A stretch of 64,000 nucleotides of DNA. Source: REEB509 sp049314555. Lineage in GTDB: Bacteria; Pseudomonadota; Alphaproteobacteria; Caulobacterales; Aquidulcibacteraceae. The notes below the pieces were generated by a model, which ran no database searches, was not told the origin of the DNA, and worked only from the letters and a program-made list of their open reading frames with translations. Positions 1 to 7,985 of the stretch are shown here, piece by piece. A program made the translations under genes and the position numbers. How positions within the stretch are numbered: position 1 is the first letter of the stretch; the number at the start of each line of letters is the position of its first letter. The stretch is from NCBI GenBank assembly GCA_049314555.1, contig JBMOEW010000006.1, positions 1-64,000 on the forward strand. Direction: 5' to 3'.

Positions 1-25
1 TCCAGAAGGCCGACTTTCAAGCAAG

Positions 26-63
26 TTTTGGTCCGAAATTCCGGGGGCAGGTCAGGACCAAAA
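26..63. repeat. 9-bp perfect inverted repeat
   Basis: TTTTGGTCC at 26-34 is repeated as GGACCAAAA at 55-63 with a 20-base loop. The T-run is on the 5' arm and the A-run on the 3' arm on both strands, so it lacks the 3' U tract of an intrinsic terminator. The remaining bases of 1-140 show no recognisable gene. It lies beyond the 3' end of the lysR remnant. Confidence 0.4.
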
Positions 64-140
64 AGCCATTGGCGAACCGGAAGTCACCCAACCGCACAAT
101 GTTGGAAGCGCCTCTTGCGCCTACAAAAACACACGTCCGG

Positions 141-425
141 TCAGTCGCGCAGGCGCTGCACGATCCAATCGCGCATCTGATCCTTTTCGTCGCGGCGATG
201 GCGCAGCGCGCTGACGTGAAAGGGGCGAATAGCAACAGGCGGGTCAGCTGTGATCAGTCCGAAGCGACGCGCATGGGCCTCCAGCAAGCGTTTGGGCGCG
301 GTGATCAAGGCACCGGCTTGGCTGGCAATGGCAAGCGCGGGAAAAAACAGCGGTGCCGCGGCGATCACGGTGCGCGTCAGCCCCTTTTGCGCCAGGGCCT
401 GATCGACCACGCCGCTCAACTCCCC
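141..425 (-). pseudogene. LysR-family regulator, C-terminal remnant
   Basis: The leftward reading frame that ends at 141 matches the last roughly 95 residues of a LysR effector-binding domain. It has the VDQALAQKGLTR stretch, the hydrophobic APLFFPALAIAS strand, an ALITAPKRLLE segment and a closing DWIVQRLRD helix. The N-terminal helix-turn-helix and about two thirds of the effector domain are missing. Similarity stops near 425, where sequence coding on the opposite strand for a PfpI-family protein begins. A functional LysR protein cannot be made from this. The likely origin is a deletion that removed the 5' halves of two divergent genes. Confidence 0.6.
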
Positions 426-426
426 C

Positions 427-666
427 GCCGGCGCCATGACAACGGGCTTTGCCAATTCCGAAGAAGCCTTCGCCGACAGTTTCGTCGGCAAAAAGATCCA
501 ACCATTCTGGATCGAAGACGAAGCGCGCAAACTGCCCGACACTCATTTCGTCGTCGACAGCCGGTTCAAGGCCTTCGCCGTGCGCGATGGTAATCTGATC
601 ACCGCCCAGCAGCAGTATTCCGACGCTGCGGCGGCTGCGCTGGTGATTGAAGCACTTGGGAAATGA
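427..666 (+). pseudogene. DJ-1/PfpI-type glutamine amidotransferase, C-terminal remnant
   Basis: The last about 76 residues fit the C-terminal part of type 1 glutamine amidotransferase (DJ-1/PfpI) proteins. They include TTGFANSEE, KKIQPFWIEDEA, AVRDGNLITAQQQ and a final AAAALVIEALG. The nucleophile-elbow cysteine and the whole N-terminal Rossmann part of the usual 220-230-residue protein are absent. The frame is open only from about 403, and the ATG at 436 has no ribosome binding site. In intact form such genes are often divergent from a lysR gene, which fits the adjacent lysR remnant and a single deletion junction at about 425-436. Confidence 0.6.
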
Positions 667-689
667 GGGCTAAAGACAGGAGGCTAGCA

Positions 690-803
690 ATGGATGTGAA
701 GCCCGACGAACCCATCGCCCCTGCAAAAACGCCAGAACCGGAGCGAAACTGGTGGCGAGACATTTTGGCAGCGACCCAAGGGTTGCAACCGCGCTTAAAG
801 TGA
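690..803 (+). CDS. Small hypothetical protein (37 residues)
   Basis: A short frame from an ATG at 690 follows a good AGGAGG Shine-Dalgarno sequence at 679-684 and encodes a 37-residue acidic, proline-rich peptide with an NWWRD motif. It ends at a TGA, but a second frame is open across its 3' half to 865 and reads like coding sequence (ALKVKRWDALDQLSAG). An ancestral longer protein may therefore have suffered a frameshift near 775-790. I do not recognise the family. It lies 23 bases after the PfpI remnant and 69 bases before the DUF2256 gene, on the same strand. Confidence 0.3.
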   Translation: MDVKPDEPIAPAKTPEPERNWWRDILAATQGLQPRLK

Positions 804-872
804 AGCGCTGGGATGCCCTCGACCAGCTAAGTGCCGGTGTGATAAAGCCAATCAAGCGGAGATGAATTTCGG

Positions 873-1040
873 ATGGCCCGCAAGAACGCCAACGGGATCA
901 AACCCACCAAATCCAACCTGCCGCAAAAGACCTGCGCGGCCTGCGCGCGCCTATTTACCTGGCGCAAGAAATGGGCGCGCGACTGGGATCACGTGAAGTT
1001 CTGCTCAGACAAGTGCCGCACCGCAGGCACCAAAGGCTAG
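873..1040 (+). CDS. DUF2256 zinc-ribbon-like small protein
   Basis: This 55-residue protein has the full DUF2256 signature: LPQKTCAACARLFTWRKKW, then a tryptophan-rich stretch, then KFCSDKCR. The two CxxC/CxxxC-type cysteine pairs suggest metal binding. The biochemical function is unknown. DUF2256 genes are frequently found beside genes of the FeS-type cryptochrome/photolyase family, and exactly such a gene is convergent here with only 42 bases between the stops. A GGAG at 858-861 is 11 bases before the ATG, a little far but usable. Confidence 0.85.
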   Translation: MARKNANGIKPTKSNLPQKTCAACARLFTWRKKWARDWDHVKFCSDKCRTAGTKG

Positions 1041-1082
1041 ATCAGCGCACGCACACCGAGCCCGCAAGACAAGCGTAGCCCA

Positions 1083-2630
1083 TCATCGATCGGTGCCGTG
1101 CGTATCGAGATGATCAAGAAAGGCCTGCGCTTGGGCGTGCAGCGCCGCGCGATGATCGGGCGCGAGCTTGTCGTAGGTGCGATACATCTGCGCCATCCGG
1201 GGATTGGCCGCAAACCGTTCGCGGTGGCGCGCAAGAAAATCCCAGTAAAGCGCGTTAAACGGGCAAGCGTCTGGCCCGGTCTTTTGCTTCACGTCATAAC
1301 GGCAACCGGCGCAATAATCGCTCATCCGGTTGATATAGGCGCCACTCGCGGCATAGGGCTTCGACCCCAAAATGCCACCATCGGCGCACTGGCTCATCCC
1401 GATCGTGTTCGGGGCCTCCACCCACTCATAGGCATCCGCGTACACAGCCAGATACCATTCATGCACCGCATACGGATCAATGCCCGCGAGCAACGCGAAA
1501 TTGCCCGTCACCATGAGGCGCTGGATATGGTGCGCGTAAGCTTCTTCCTTGGTCTGAGCAATCGCAGCCGCCATGCAGGCCATGTCGGTTTCACCGCTCC
1601 AATACAGCCAAGGCAAGCCACGCTTGGCCTCCAACCGGTTCGAAGTCAGATAGTCCGGCCCCTTCCGCCAATAGATGCCGCGCACAAATTCACGCCACCC
1701 AAGGATTTGGCGAATGAAGCCTTCGACGGCATTGAGTGGCGCACGCCCGGCGCGAAACTCCTCCTCCGCCTGCTGACAAAGCGTGCGTGGGTCCAACAGC
1801 CCAACGTTGATCATCGGCGACAGCACGCTGTGGAACAAGAACTTCTCCCCGCTCAGCATCGCATCCTGATAATCCCCAAAATGCGGCAACGCCTCCCGCA
1901 TGAAATAAGCCGCGGCAGCTTCCGCATCGCTTCGGGTGACGGCAAACCAGAACGGCTCCAGGTCACCAAAGTGATCGGCGAAACGCGCTTGGACCAGATG
2001 CAGCACCGCGCGTGTTTCGAAGTCCGGCGCAAAGCGCAACGGCTGCGGCATGAACAGATCGCGCTTGGCGGGCTTGCGATTTTCCGCATCGAGATTCCAA
2101 TGCCCGCCGGCAGGCTGATCGCCCTCCATCAGCAATCTGGTGCGCCGGCGCATGTCGCGATAGAAAAACTCCATACGCAGACTTTTGCGGCCAGAAGCCC
2201 AAGTGGCGAAGTCCTCCTTCGTACATATAAATCGATCGTCCGAAAACAGATCGACCGGAATCTTGAACGCCTCAGACCACTCCGTCTGCATCGCCAGCAC
2301 CCGATGTTCGCTGGCTTCGGTGGTCGCAATGCGCGCGGGGCTATGCCGGTGAAACGCCCGCGCCAATTCGCCGGCGAACGAGCCGCTGTTTGCTGGATCA
2401 TCAAGCTTCACATAATCAACGCGCCAGCCGTTCGCGCGCAGTTCCTGCGCAAACGCGCGCATCGCCGCCAAGATGAAGGCGATCTTCTTTTTGTGATGAC
2501 GCACATAGGTTGTCTCCGCCGTGACCTCCATCATCAGCACAACGTCGCGGGATTTGTCCGCGCCGCGAAGGGCAGACAAGCCGGGCGTCAACTGATCGCC
2601 CAGAACCACGCATAGCGTTGCTCCACTCAT
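1083..2630 (-). CDS. FeS-type cryptochrome/(6-4) photolyase
   Basis: The 515-residue product matches the bacterial FeS-BCP photolyase/cryptochrome group (PhrB of Agrobacterium). It has an N-terminal DUF523-like alpha/beta domain starting ATLCVVLGDQLTPGLSAL and a C-terminal FAD domain with GWREFVRGIYW and TGNFALLAGIDPYAVHEWY. Four cysteines fit the [4Fe-4S] ligands: one in GETDMAC, two in DYCAGCRYD and one in GPDACPF. Family members repair UV (6-4) photoproducts and also bind a lumazine chromophore. The ATG at 2628-2630 is chosen because the family N-terminus begins there and AGAGGCG lies upstream. It overlaps a tiny upstream frame by ATGA. Repair versus pure light signalling cannot be decided from sequence. 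Confidence 0.9.
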   Translation of the reverse strand: MSGATLCVVLGDQLTPGLSALRGADKSRDVVLMMEVTAETTYVRHHKKKIAFILAAMRAFAQELRANGWRVDYVKLDDPANSGSFAGELARAFHRHSPARIATTEASEHRVLAMQTEWSEAFKIPVDLFSDDRFICTKEDFATWASGRKSLRMEFFYRDMRRRTRLLMEGDQPAGGHWNLDAENRKPAKRDLFMPQPLRFAPDFETRAVLHLVQARFADHFGDLEPFWFAVTRSDAEAAAAYFMREALPHFGDYQDAMLSGEKFLFHSVLSPMINVGLLDPRTLCQQAEEEFRAGRAPLNAVEGFIRQILGWREFVRGIYWRKGPDYLTSNRLEAKRGLPWLYWSGETDMACMAAAIAQTKEEAYAHHIQRLMVTGNFALLAGIDPYAVHEWYLAVYADAYEWVEAPNTIGMSQCADGGILGSKPYAASGAYINRMSDYCAGCRYDVKQKTGPDACPFNALYWDFLARHRERFAANPRMAQMYRTYDKLAPDHRAALHAQAQAFLDHLDTHGTDR

Positions 2631-2722
2631 GCCACCATCGCCTCTTTTTGCCGCGGGTCCGCATAAAGCGCCGCACCCGTGACGCCGGCGATACCACCGG
2701 CCAATTTTAGGATCGTGATCAT
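2627..2722 (-). CDS. Possible 31-residue leader or micro-protein upstream of photolyase
   Basis: A 31-codon frame begins with ATG at 2720-2722 and ends with a TGA that overlaps the photolyase ATG in an ATGA arrangement. The peptide starts MITILKLAGGIAGVTGAALYA and ends in a short charged tail, so it is one hydrophobic stretch that could be membrane-bound or a truncated Rossmann N-terminus. The stop/start overlap is what suggests translation. No homologue is recognised. The rest of 2723-2966 holds no gene I can support. Confidence 0.3.
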   Translation of the reverse strand: MITILKLAGGIAGVTGAALYADPRQKEAMVA

Positions 2723-2966
2723 ACGCGTTATACGCCGGCACGACACATTGGGATGACCCTGCCAACGGCACTGTCTGCGATCGCACTGTGCGGCATGGCT
2801 ATCGTGTTGGGATTACCACGCCAAGATGGTGGCACGCCACGCGTTATGATAGCCGTCGCCCCCACACAAACAACCAGCAGCGTGAATCCGGACCGCCATA
2901 AGTTCACTTTAGGGGTCGTTAAGGCAAATCAAGGTCGAATTCCCGGCAGAATGCCGAGGAACAATC

Positions 2967-4502
2967 GTGAAAACCGAGACCGCGAACTCTAACGCCACAC
3001 CGAAAGCTGACCTCATCCATCGCCCCTCACCTGGGCGGATCAAGCCCGCCTCGCTCGTCGTAAAGCTCGGTATGTGCTTGGCAGCATTCGTTCCGGGTCA
3101 AGTGTATGCCGAAGCCAGCAGCGCGGGAATCGCCGTCCAACAAAGCGATTCGAGCAGCGGCGCGGACGGCGACATCGGCACCACACCGCCCAGCCCCATC
3201 GGCAGCGCAATGGCAGGCAACAACACCCAGCAACTCGCTCCGGTCGCTATGTTGCGCGGCAGACTGCCCGGCACGTTCGTGGTGCCATCCGCAGCAGCCA
3301 GCATCCAGCTGTCGCCGCCGTCGCCTCCAGGATCTGCGCCAGACGTGCTGCTGACGCCCCCGATTGCCAACGCGCCACCCGGGCCGCTGCCCGTCACACC
3401 ACCTCCCACAACATCGCCGCCAGCCCCGCCGCCGGGACCGCCGCCTGAAACGCTCCCAGCAGATCCTCCCCCAGCCCCACCAACCCCGCCGCCGCAGCAG
3501 CCGCAGCCGCCGGTGTCACCGCTATTGCCAACTGTCAGCCAAACCGCGCTTATCGCGCCCCCCTCGACGATCAACAGCCAAGCGCTGGCCGCAAGCCAAG
3601 CAGGCTTCGCCTTCCTGCAATCCATGGCCTTGGATCGCCCCTCGCTGCGCGAAGGCGAAGGCTGGTGGGGCGACGTGTTTGGGGCGCAAAGCGCACGCGA
3701 CGGCGATGGCCAATCCTTGGGCTACGAGCATCAAAGCCAAGGCGCGACGATGGGCTTGATAAGGCAAACCAGCGAGCCCAATTGGCGGGTCGGCCTCGCC
3801 TTGGGCTGGGCGCACACGGATTTGTCGCTGGACGCCGGCGCAGGCGCAGGCGAAGGCGAAGGCGACCAGGACGTGCTCCTGGCCGCGCTCTTTGTGAACT
3901 GGTCCAAGGGCGCAAGCACCCTAGGCGGTGGCATCAAACTGGGCCATGCTGATCAAACGATGCACCGCACTGTGACGTTCAACACCGCAACCAGTGCCAT
4001 CGAAAGCGAGACCACATCGCTGTTGGCCGGCGCGTTCGTCTCCGCAACCCAGTTTTTGGCGGAGTTCAAGGACTGGCACCTCGACGGCCACGTAGATCTT
4101 GCCGTCATGCGCCAAATGCAGGATGGCTTTAGCGAGCGCGGGTCCAACCCATTGCGCCTCGCGGTGGAAGACCTCACCCTCGACACCGGAGAAATCTCCG
4201 CCGGGTTCACCCTCGAACGCACCTTCGACATCTCGGATCGAAACAATGCGCTGCTCGTGCGCTTTGGTATTGGCGCGTCACATCAAGATGCCTTGGACGA
4301 TCGCCAAATTCAGGTGCGCTTCATCGACAGCAATGCCAGCGCCCAGCTGCATGGCGACACCAGCGCCCTCACGCGCGGGCATATCACGAGTGATTTGGCC
4401 TGGACGATCAAGAACGGGGTGTATGCGTCCTTTAACTACCAGGGCGAATTCGCAGATGTGGAAAGCTCCCAAGCGCGCCTTGGCATCGTTACGAAGTTTT
4501 AG
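2967..4502 (+). CDS. Autotransporter beta-barrel domain protein with proline-rich linker
   Basis: The 511-residue product starts at GTG 2967 behind GAGGA. It has an extended, late signal peptide (hydrophobic core about residues 28-45, ending VYAEA), a low-complexity region very rich in proline at about 100-180, and a C-terminal barrel of about 280 residues. The barrel shows alternating strands such as NWRVGLALGWAHTDLSL and ends with phenylalanine (RLGIVTKF), the normal BamA signal. This is the type V autotransporter fold, but there is almost no passenger beyond the proline-rich stretch. It is probably an outer-membrane surface protein. No partner genes are evident; the next gene is convergent. 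Confidence 0.8.
   Translation: MKTETANSNATPKADLIHRPSPGRIKPASLVVKLGMCLAAFVPGQVYAEASSAGIAVQQSDSSSGADGDIGTTPPSPIGSAMAGNNTQQLAPVAMLRGRLPGTFVVPSAAASIQLSPPSPPGSAPDVLLTPPIANAPPGPLPVTPPPTTSPPAPPPGPPPETLPADPPPAPPTPPPQQPQPPVSPLLPTVSQTALIAPPSTINSQALAASQAGFAFLQSMALDRPSLREGEGWWGDVFGAQSARDGDGQSLGYEHQSQGATMGLIRQTSEPNWRVGLALGWAHTDLSLDAGAGAGEGEGDQDVLLAALFVNWSKGASTLGGGIKLGHADQTMHRTVTFNTATSAIESETTSLLAGAFVSATQFLAEFKDWHLDGHVDLAVMRQMQDGFSERGSNPLRLAVEDLTLDTGEISAGFTLERTFDISDRNNALLVRFGIGASHQDALDDRQIQVRFIDSNASAQLHGDTSALTRGHITSDLAWTIKNGVYASFNYQGEFADVESSQARLGIVTKF
3837..3866 (+). repeat. Five in-frame hexanucleotide repeats in the barrel gene
   Basis: GGCGCA, GGCGCA, GGCGAA, GGCGAA and GGCGAC follow one another without gaps and encode the loop GAGAGEGEGD between two predicted barrel strands. 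Six-base units keep the frame, so slippage would change loop length or charge without breaking the protein. Confidence 0.6.
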
Positions 4503-4660
4503 CAGCGCTTCGCTGGCCCGGTCTGCAGGCAAATACGCCTGACCCCGGCCTTGACTCTATCGCCCCTCAAGACCGCTCGCACGACGGCGTGTGCCGCAGC
4601 GACTGTCCGAAATACGCATTGCCAGCAACCGCGCGCTGAACGCCACAACCAATCAAGCCC

Positions 4661-5581
4661 TCAAACGTCAAACACGCCGCCTGCGACCTCGCGGATAAGG
4701 CCGCGCACCCACGCCAAAACGGGATCAGATCCCCGCACGCCAGACCAGACCAACGTCATATCGAGGCTGATGTCTTCAAATGGCGGCTTGCGAAGACACA
4801 GATCGAACGTTGCGGCAAATCGCTTAGCAAACGTGCGCGAAACCGTTGTGACCAGATCGCTGGAAGATACAGCCGCCAGCGCCGCCGCAAAATGCGGCGT
4901 CACAAGCGCAATCCGACGCCGAACCCCCGCCGCCGCAAGAATGGTATCAAGGTCCGATTGGCCATCCCCCAGGATCGCGATGCCTACGTGGTCCCAGAGC
5001 CCATAGTCTTGAAGTGTCCAGGTTTTGGCCGCGGCTGGATGGGCTTTACGCATCACAAGTGCGAGCTCATCGCGCGCAATTGGTTCACTCAACGCGCCCG
5101 CAGGCAAAGGCGTTGTGCTGATCGCGAAGACCAAATCCAGCGACCCATTTTCCATCCGCCCGATCAAGTCCGCACCATAAGGCTCCAAGCGCAGCGAAAT
5201 CCCAGGGGCATCCACCGCCAGACGCGCCATCAGCGCCGGCGCGATCAGAATGGTCTGGGTATCCGTGGCTGCAATCCGCACGATCCGTTCGGCTTTCAGA
5301 GGGTCGAAGGCACGCTCCTGCAAAACGCCGCGAACCTGCTCCAGCGCGCCGTGCAGGCGTGGCACAAGGCTTTGTGCCCGCTGCGTCAACACAAAGCCAT
5401 GCGCGGTGCGCACAAGCAGCGGGTCCCCCAGCAGATCCCGAAGCCGGGCCAGCGCCCGGCTCATCGCGGGTTGGCTGAGGCCCACATCGCCGGCCGCCTT
5501 GGTGACGCTGCGCCGCCGCAGCAACGCCTCCAAAGCCGGAAGAAGATTGAGATCGATACCATTCAAATTCACTTCGCGCAT
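4661..5581 (-). CDS. LysR-family transcriptional regulator
   Basis: The product is about 306 residues. The N-terminal winged helix-turn-helix is clear (IDLNLLPALEALLRRRSVT, then KAAGDVGLSQPAMSRALARLR). The PBP2-type effector domain follows, with LAAVSSSDLVTTVSRTFAK and a C-terminal LAWVRGLI helix, as in NodD/PA2206-like regulators. An ATG at 5591-5593 would add four residues; I prefer 5581 because the family usually begins MR.VNL.GIDLNLL. The gene is divergent from the epimerase-like gene at 5657 with a palindromic operator between them, so it probably controls that gene and itself. The effector is unknown. Confidence 0.92.
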   Translation of the reverse strand: MREVNLNGIDLNLLPALEALLRRRSVTKAAGDVGLSQPAMSRALARLRDLLGDPLLVRTAHGFVLTQRAQSLVPRLHGALEQVRGVLQERAFDPLKAERIVRIAATDTQTILIAPALMARLAVDAPGISLRLEPYGADLIGRMENGSLDLVFAISTTPLPAGALSEPIARDELALVMRKAHPAAAKTWTLQDYGLWDHVGIAILGDGQSDLDTILAAAGVRRRIALVTPHFAAALAAVSSSDLVTTVSRTFAKRFAATFDLCLRKPPFEDISLDMTLVWSGVRGSDPVLAWVRGLIREVAGGVFDV

Positions 5582-5595
5582 ATCGATGATCATAA

Positions 5596-5614
5596 CTATG
5601 CATTTTTCGCATAG
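5596..5614. promoter_or_regulatory. LysR-type operator (T-N11-A dyad)
   Basis: CTATGC at 5596-5601 and GCATAG at 5609-5614 form a perfect 6-bp dyad separated by seven A/T-rich bases. The inner T and A are 11 bases apart, which is the classical LysR-box geometry. It sits 14 bases before the regulator start and 42 bases before the divergent gene, so it is well placed to act on both. Confidence 0.65.
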
Positions 5615-5656
5615 TCAAATTCTGGCTAGAGTGCGATCTCCAAAAGGAGATCCATC

Positions 5657-6586
5657 ATGAGCAAATTGGTTGTGGTGTTTGGCTATGGGGCCGTTGGACG
5701 CGCAAGCGTTGTGCAGTTGCTGCAGGCCGGGCGCAACGTGCGGGTCGCTCAACGCACGCGCCCCACAGAACTGCCCGCAGGCGCATCCTTTCAGGCCTGC
5801 GATGTGCTCGATGCCGACGCAGTTATAGCAGCAGCCAGCGGGGCAGATGAAATTCTCTTCGCGGTTGGTTTTCCCTACGTGGGAAAAACCTGGGCAAGAG
5901 CCTGGCCGCAGGCGATGCGCAACCTCCTGGCCGCTGCAGAAGCCACCGGCGCGCGCACGGTCTTCATCGATAATCTCTACATGTACGGCCCACAACGCGA
6001 AGCGCTGCGCGAAGACATGCCGCTCACCACCTATGGTGCAAAGCCAGCGGCGCGCGCGGTCGCAACCCGCCTTTGGCAGGCAGCTGCAGAAGCGGGCCGC
6101 GTAAAGTTTGCAGCCCTGCGGGCTCCAGACTTTTATGGGCCCGGCGTTGGCCTTTCCCATTTGGGCGAGATCGCCTTTGGAGCTTTGGCAAAGGGTAAGG
6201 CTGCAACCCTGCTCGCGCCCCTAGATACGCCCCACGACTTCGCTTACGTGCCCGATATTGCCCGCGCAGCACTCACTCTGTTCGACGCGCCAGACGACGC
6301 ATTCGGACAATCCTGGCACGTACCATGCGCGCCGATCCAAACCCCACGCGCTCTTCTGGAGCTTGGCGCAAAAATCCTGCAGGTAAAGCCGCGGATTTCG
6401 GCTTTACCTCTGTGGTCGCTGCGGCCTATGGGTGCCTTTGTCCCGTTCCTGCGGGAGATAGCGGAGATGAAATTCCAATGGGATCGTCCTTATGCGGTCG
6501 ATAGCCGGAAGTTCGCCCGCAGGTTTTGGTCTGATCCAACCCGGTTTGAGGTGGGCATTCCGTTGACCGCCCTGTCCTTCAAATGA
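5657..6586 (+). CDS. NAD-dependent epimerase/dehydratase-family protein
   Basis: This 309-residue Rossmann protein starts at an ATG behind AAAGGAGATCC. The dinucleotide-binding motif is FGYGAVGRA at residues 8-16. A later NLYMYGPQ segment stands where extended SDRs carry the catalytic tyrosine region, but the canonical YxxxK is not clear: TTYGAKPAARA is the nearest. The protein therefore belongs to the atypical/extended SDR group of NAD(P)-binding sugar epimerase-like proteins. The substrate is unknown. It is divergent from a LysR regulator that probably controls it through the operator at 5596-5614. Confidence 0.85.
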   Translation: MSKLVVVFGYGAVGRASVVQLLQAGRNVRVAQRTRPTELPAGASFQACDVLDADAVIAAASGADEILFAVGFPYVGKTWARAWPQAMRNLLAAAEATGARTVFIDNLYMYGPQREALREDMPLTTYGAKPAARAVATRLWQAAAEAGRVKFAALRAPDFYGPGVGLSHLGEIAFGALAKGKAATLLAPLDTPHDFAYVPDIARAALTLFDAPDDAFGQSWHVPCAPIQTPRALLELGAKILQVKPRISALPLWSLRPMGAFVPFLREIAEMKFQWDRPYAVDSRKFARRFWSDPTRFEVGIPLTALSFK

Positions 6587-6620
6587 GGAAGAGCGGAAAT
6601 CGTATGCATGTGCGAGGGCT

Positions 6621-7985
6621 TCAGACGGCTTCCATCGCCGCCAATAGTCGGGCCGTCTCCATCGTCGCGATACAGCAGTACGAATCCGAAAGTGCATAAG
6701 GCAAAACAATACCGTCACCGTGACGCAGCCCGCCACACGAATAAACCACGTTCGGCACGTACCCCTCCCGCTCCGAAGGGGCCGGCCGCACCAGAGGCTC
6801 GCGCAGACGCGCAATGACCCGCGACGGATCGTGCTTGTCTAACAGCGCAGCCCCAATCGTGTACCGCCGCACCGCCCCAACTCCGTGTGTGAACAGCAGC
6901 CACCCCTCATCCAATTCAATCGGCGCACCGCACGTGCCAAGCTGCACAAACTCCCAAGGAAAGGCCGGCTGCAATATCACGTTCGCCCCCTCCCAGTGGT
7001 AAAGATCATGCGAGTACAGAACATGCAGGTTTTCGTTGTCCTGGCGCGCCACCATCGCATAGCGCCCATCAAACTTGCGCGGAAACAGCGCCATGCCTTT
7101 GTTTTCCGCCGCATCCCCGGTTAATGGCCGCAACCGAAACGATACGAAATCGGTGGTCTCGATCATCTCTGAACGGATCGATCGACCGTTGAACGCGGTA
7201 TAGGTGGCGCAATACTTCGAGTTCGGACCATCCTCCAGATACACAAAGCGCGCATCCTCAATGCCATTGGATTGGGCCTCGGTAACAGGAAAGATCACGC
7301 GCTCGCTGATATCGCCAACAGACTGGAATGCCACTGTTACAGCCTCACCACCACGCTCGGCCTGCCTGGAGACGATGTTCGCAGCGGTCGCCAGGCGTGC
7401 GGTCTGGTCGATACTCACAACGCCCGCAGCGTCGATCATGCCAGACCGAAACGTCAAGGTAGAAAGGTGCCCCTCCCCAACGGCCCGCAAGCTCAGGATA
7501 AAGCGTATCCCGCCGCTGGGCGCACCCGTTTGATCCGGGTGCGGCACAATGCTGGGATTAAAAAGGGCCGCCGCTTCAAACGAAAACTCGTGCAGGAAAT
7601 ACGCTCCCACCAGCCGCTTTTGCGTCAAGCTGACGGGCCCCCTTCGATCGAGAATGTCTTGCATGTCTTCCGCGCGCCGTTCGCATGTAGCAATCAGATT
7701 GCGGTGGCGCCCATCAAAGCTGTCGAGCACATCTTTCAAGATTTGGGCAGCGTGCTCGGCGTCAAGCGCCAGGATCCGCTTCACAATCCGATCCGTCCGG
7801 CTTCCATCGGGCAGGTTAAGGTGGCGCGGCTCCACAGCCATCCGAAACGGTCGCACAACAACGCGCGTTGGGTCCGGGCGCAAATGCAGCACCGGGCGGT
7901 TCAAAAAGGCTAAGTCTGTCAAAGGGACCTCAGTTCCGCCACGCCCACGGCCACTCCTGCCTTCAGGCGCGATCAGAAGCATCAC
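6621..7985 (-). CDS. Glycoside hydrolase family 130 protein (mannosyl phosphorylase-like)
   Basis: The product is about 454 residues. The five-bladed beta-propeller of GH130 is recognisable: FNPSIVPHPDQ near residue 145, SNGIEDARFVYLEDG with the catalytic-site aspartate, KGMALFPRKFDGRYAM, NLHVLYSHDLYHWEG, and a WEFVQLGTCGAPIELDEGWLLFTHGVG block ending with VVYSCGGLRH. GH130 enzymes phosphorolyse or hydrolyse beta-mannosides. The start overlaps the previous gene by 23 bases; ATG at 7980-7982 is an alternative. It is last in a leftward operon with a GT4 glycosyltransferase and its companion module, which suggests making and remobilising a mannose-containing oligosaccharide. That pathway is inference. 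Confidence 0.88.
   Translation of the reverse strand: MMLLIAPEGRSGRGRGGTEVPLTDLAFLNRPVLHLRPDPTRVVVRPFRMAVEPRHLNLPDGSRTDRIVKRILALDAEHAAQILKDVLDSFDGRHRNLIATCERRAEDMQDILDRRGPVSLTQKRLVGAYFLHEFSFEAAALFNPSIVPHPDQTGAPSGGIRFILSLRAVGEGHLSTLTFRSGMIDAAGVVSIDQTARLATAANIVSRQAERGGEAVTVAFQSVGDISERVIFPVTEAQSNGIEDARFVYLEDGPNSKYCATYTAFNGRSIRSEMIETTDFVSFRLRPLTGDAAENKGMALFPRKFDGRYAMVARQDNENLHVLYSHDLYHWEGANVILQPAFPWEFVQLGTCGAPIELDEGWLLFTHGVGAVRRYTIGAALLDKHDPSRVIARLREPLVRPAPSEREGYVPNVVYSCGGLRHGDGIVLPYALSDSYCCIATMETARLLAAMEAV

Noticed and set aside
26..63. Inverted repeat as an intrinsic terminator
   Set aside because: U-runs are on the 5' side of the stem on both strands, so the RNA would lack the 3' U tract.
1098..2615. 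Long rightward frame opposite the photolyase gene
   Set aside because: It is antisense to a gene with clear family motifs and has an arginine/histidine-rich composition typical of shadow frames in GC-rich DNA.
2753..2992. A 79-codon rightward frame with a hydrophobic N-terminus upstream of the autotransporter gene
   Set aside because: It overlaps the start of the barrel gene, has no Shine-Dalgarno sequence and resembles no family I know.
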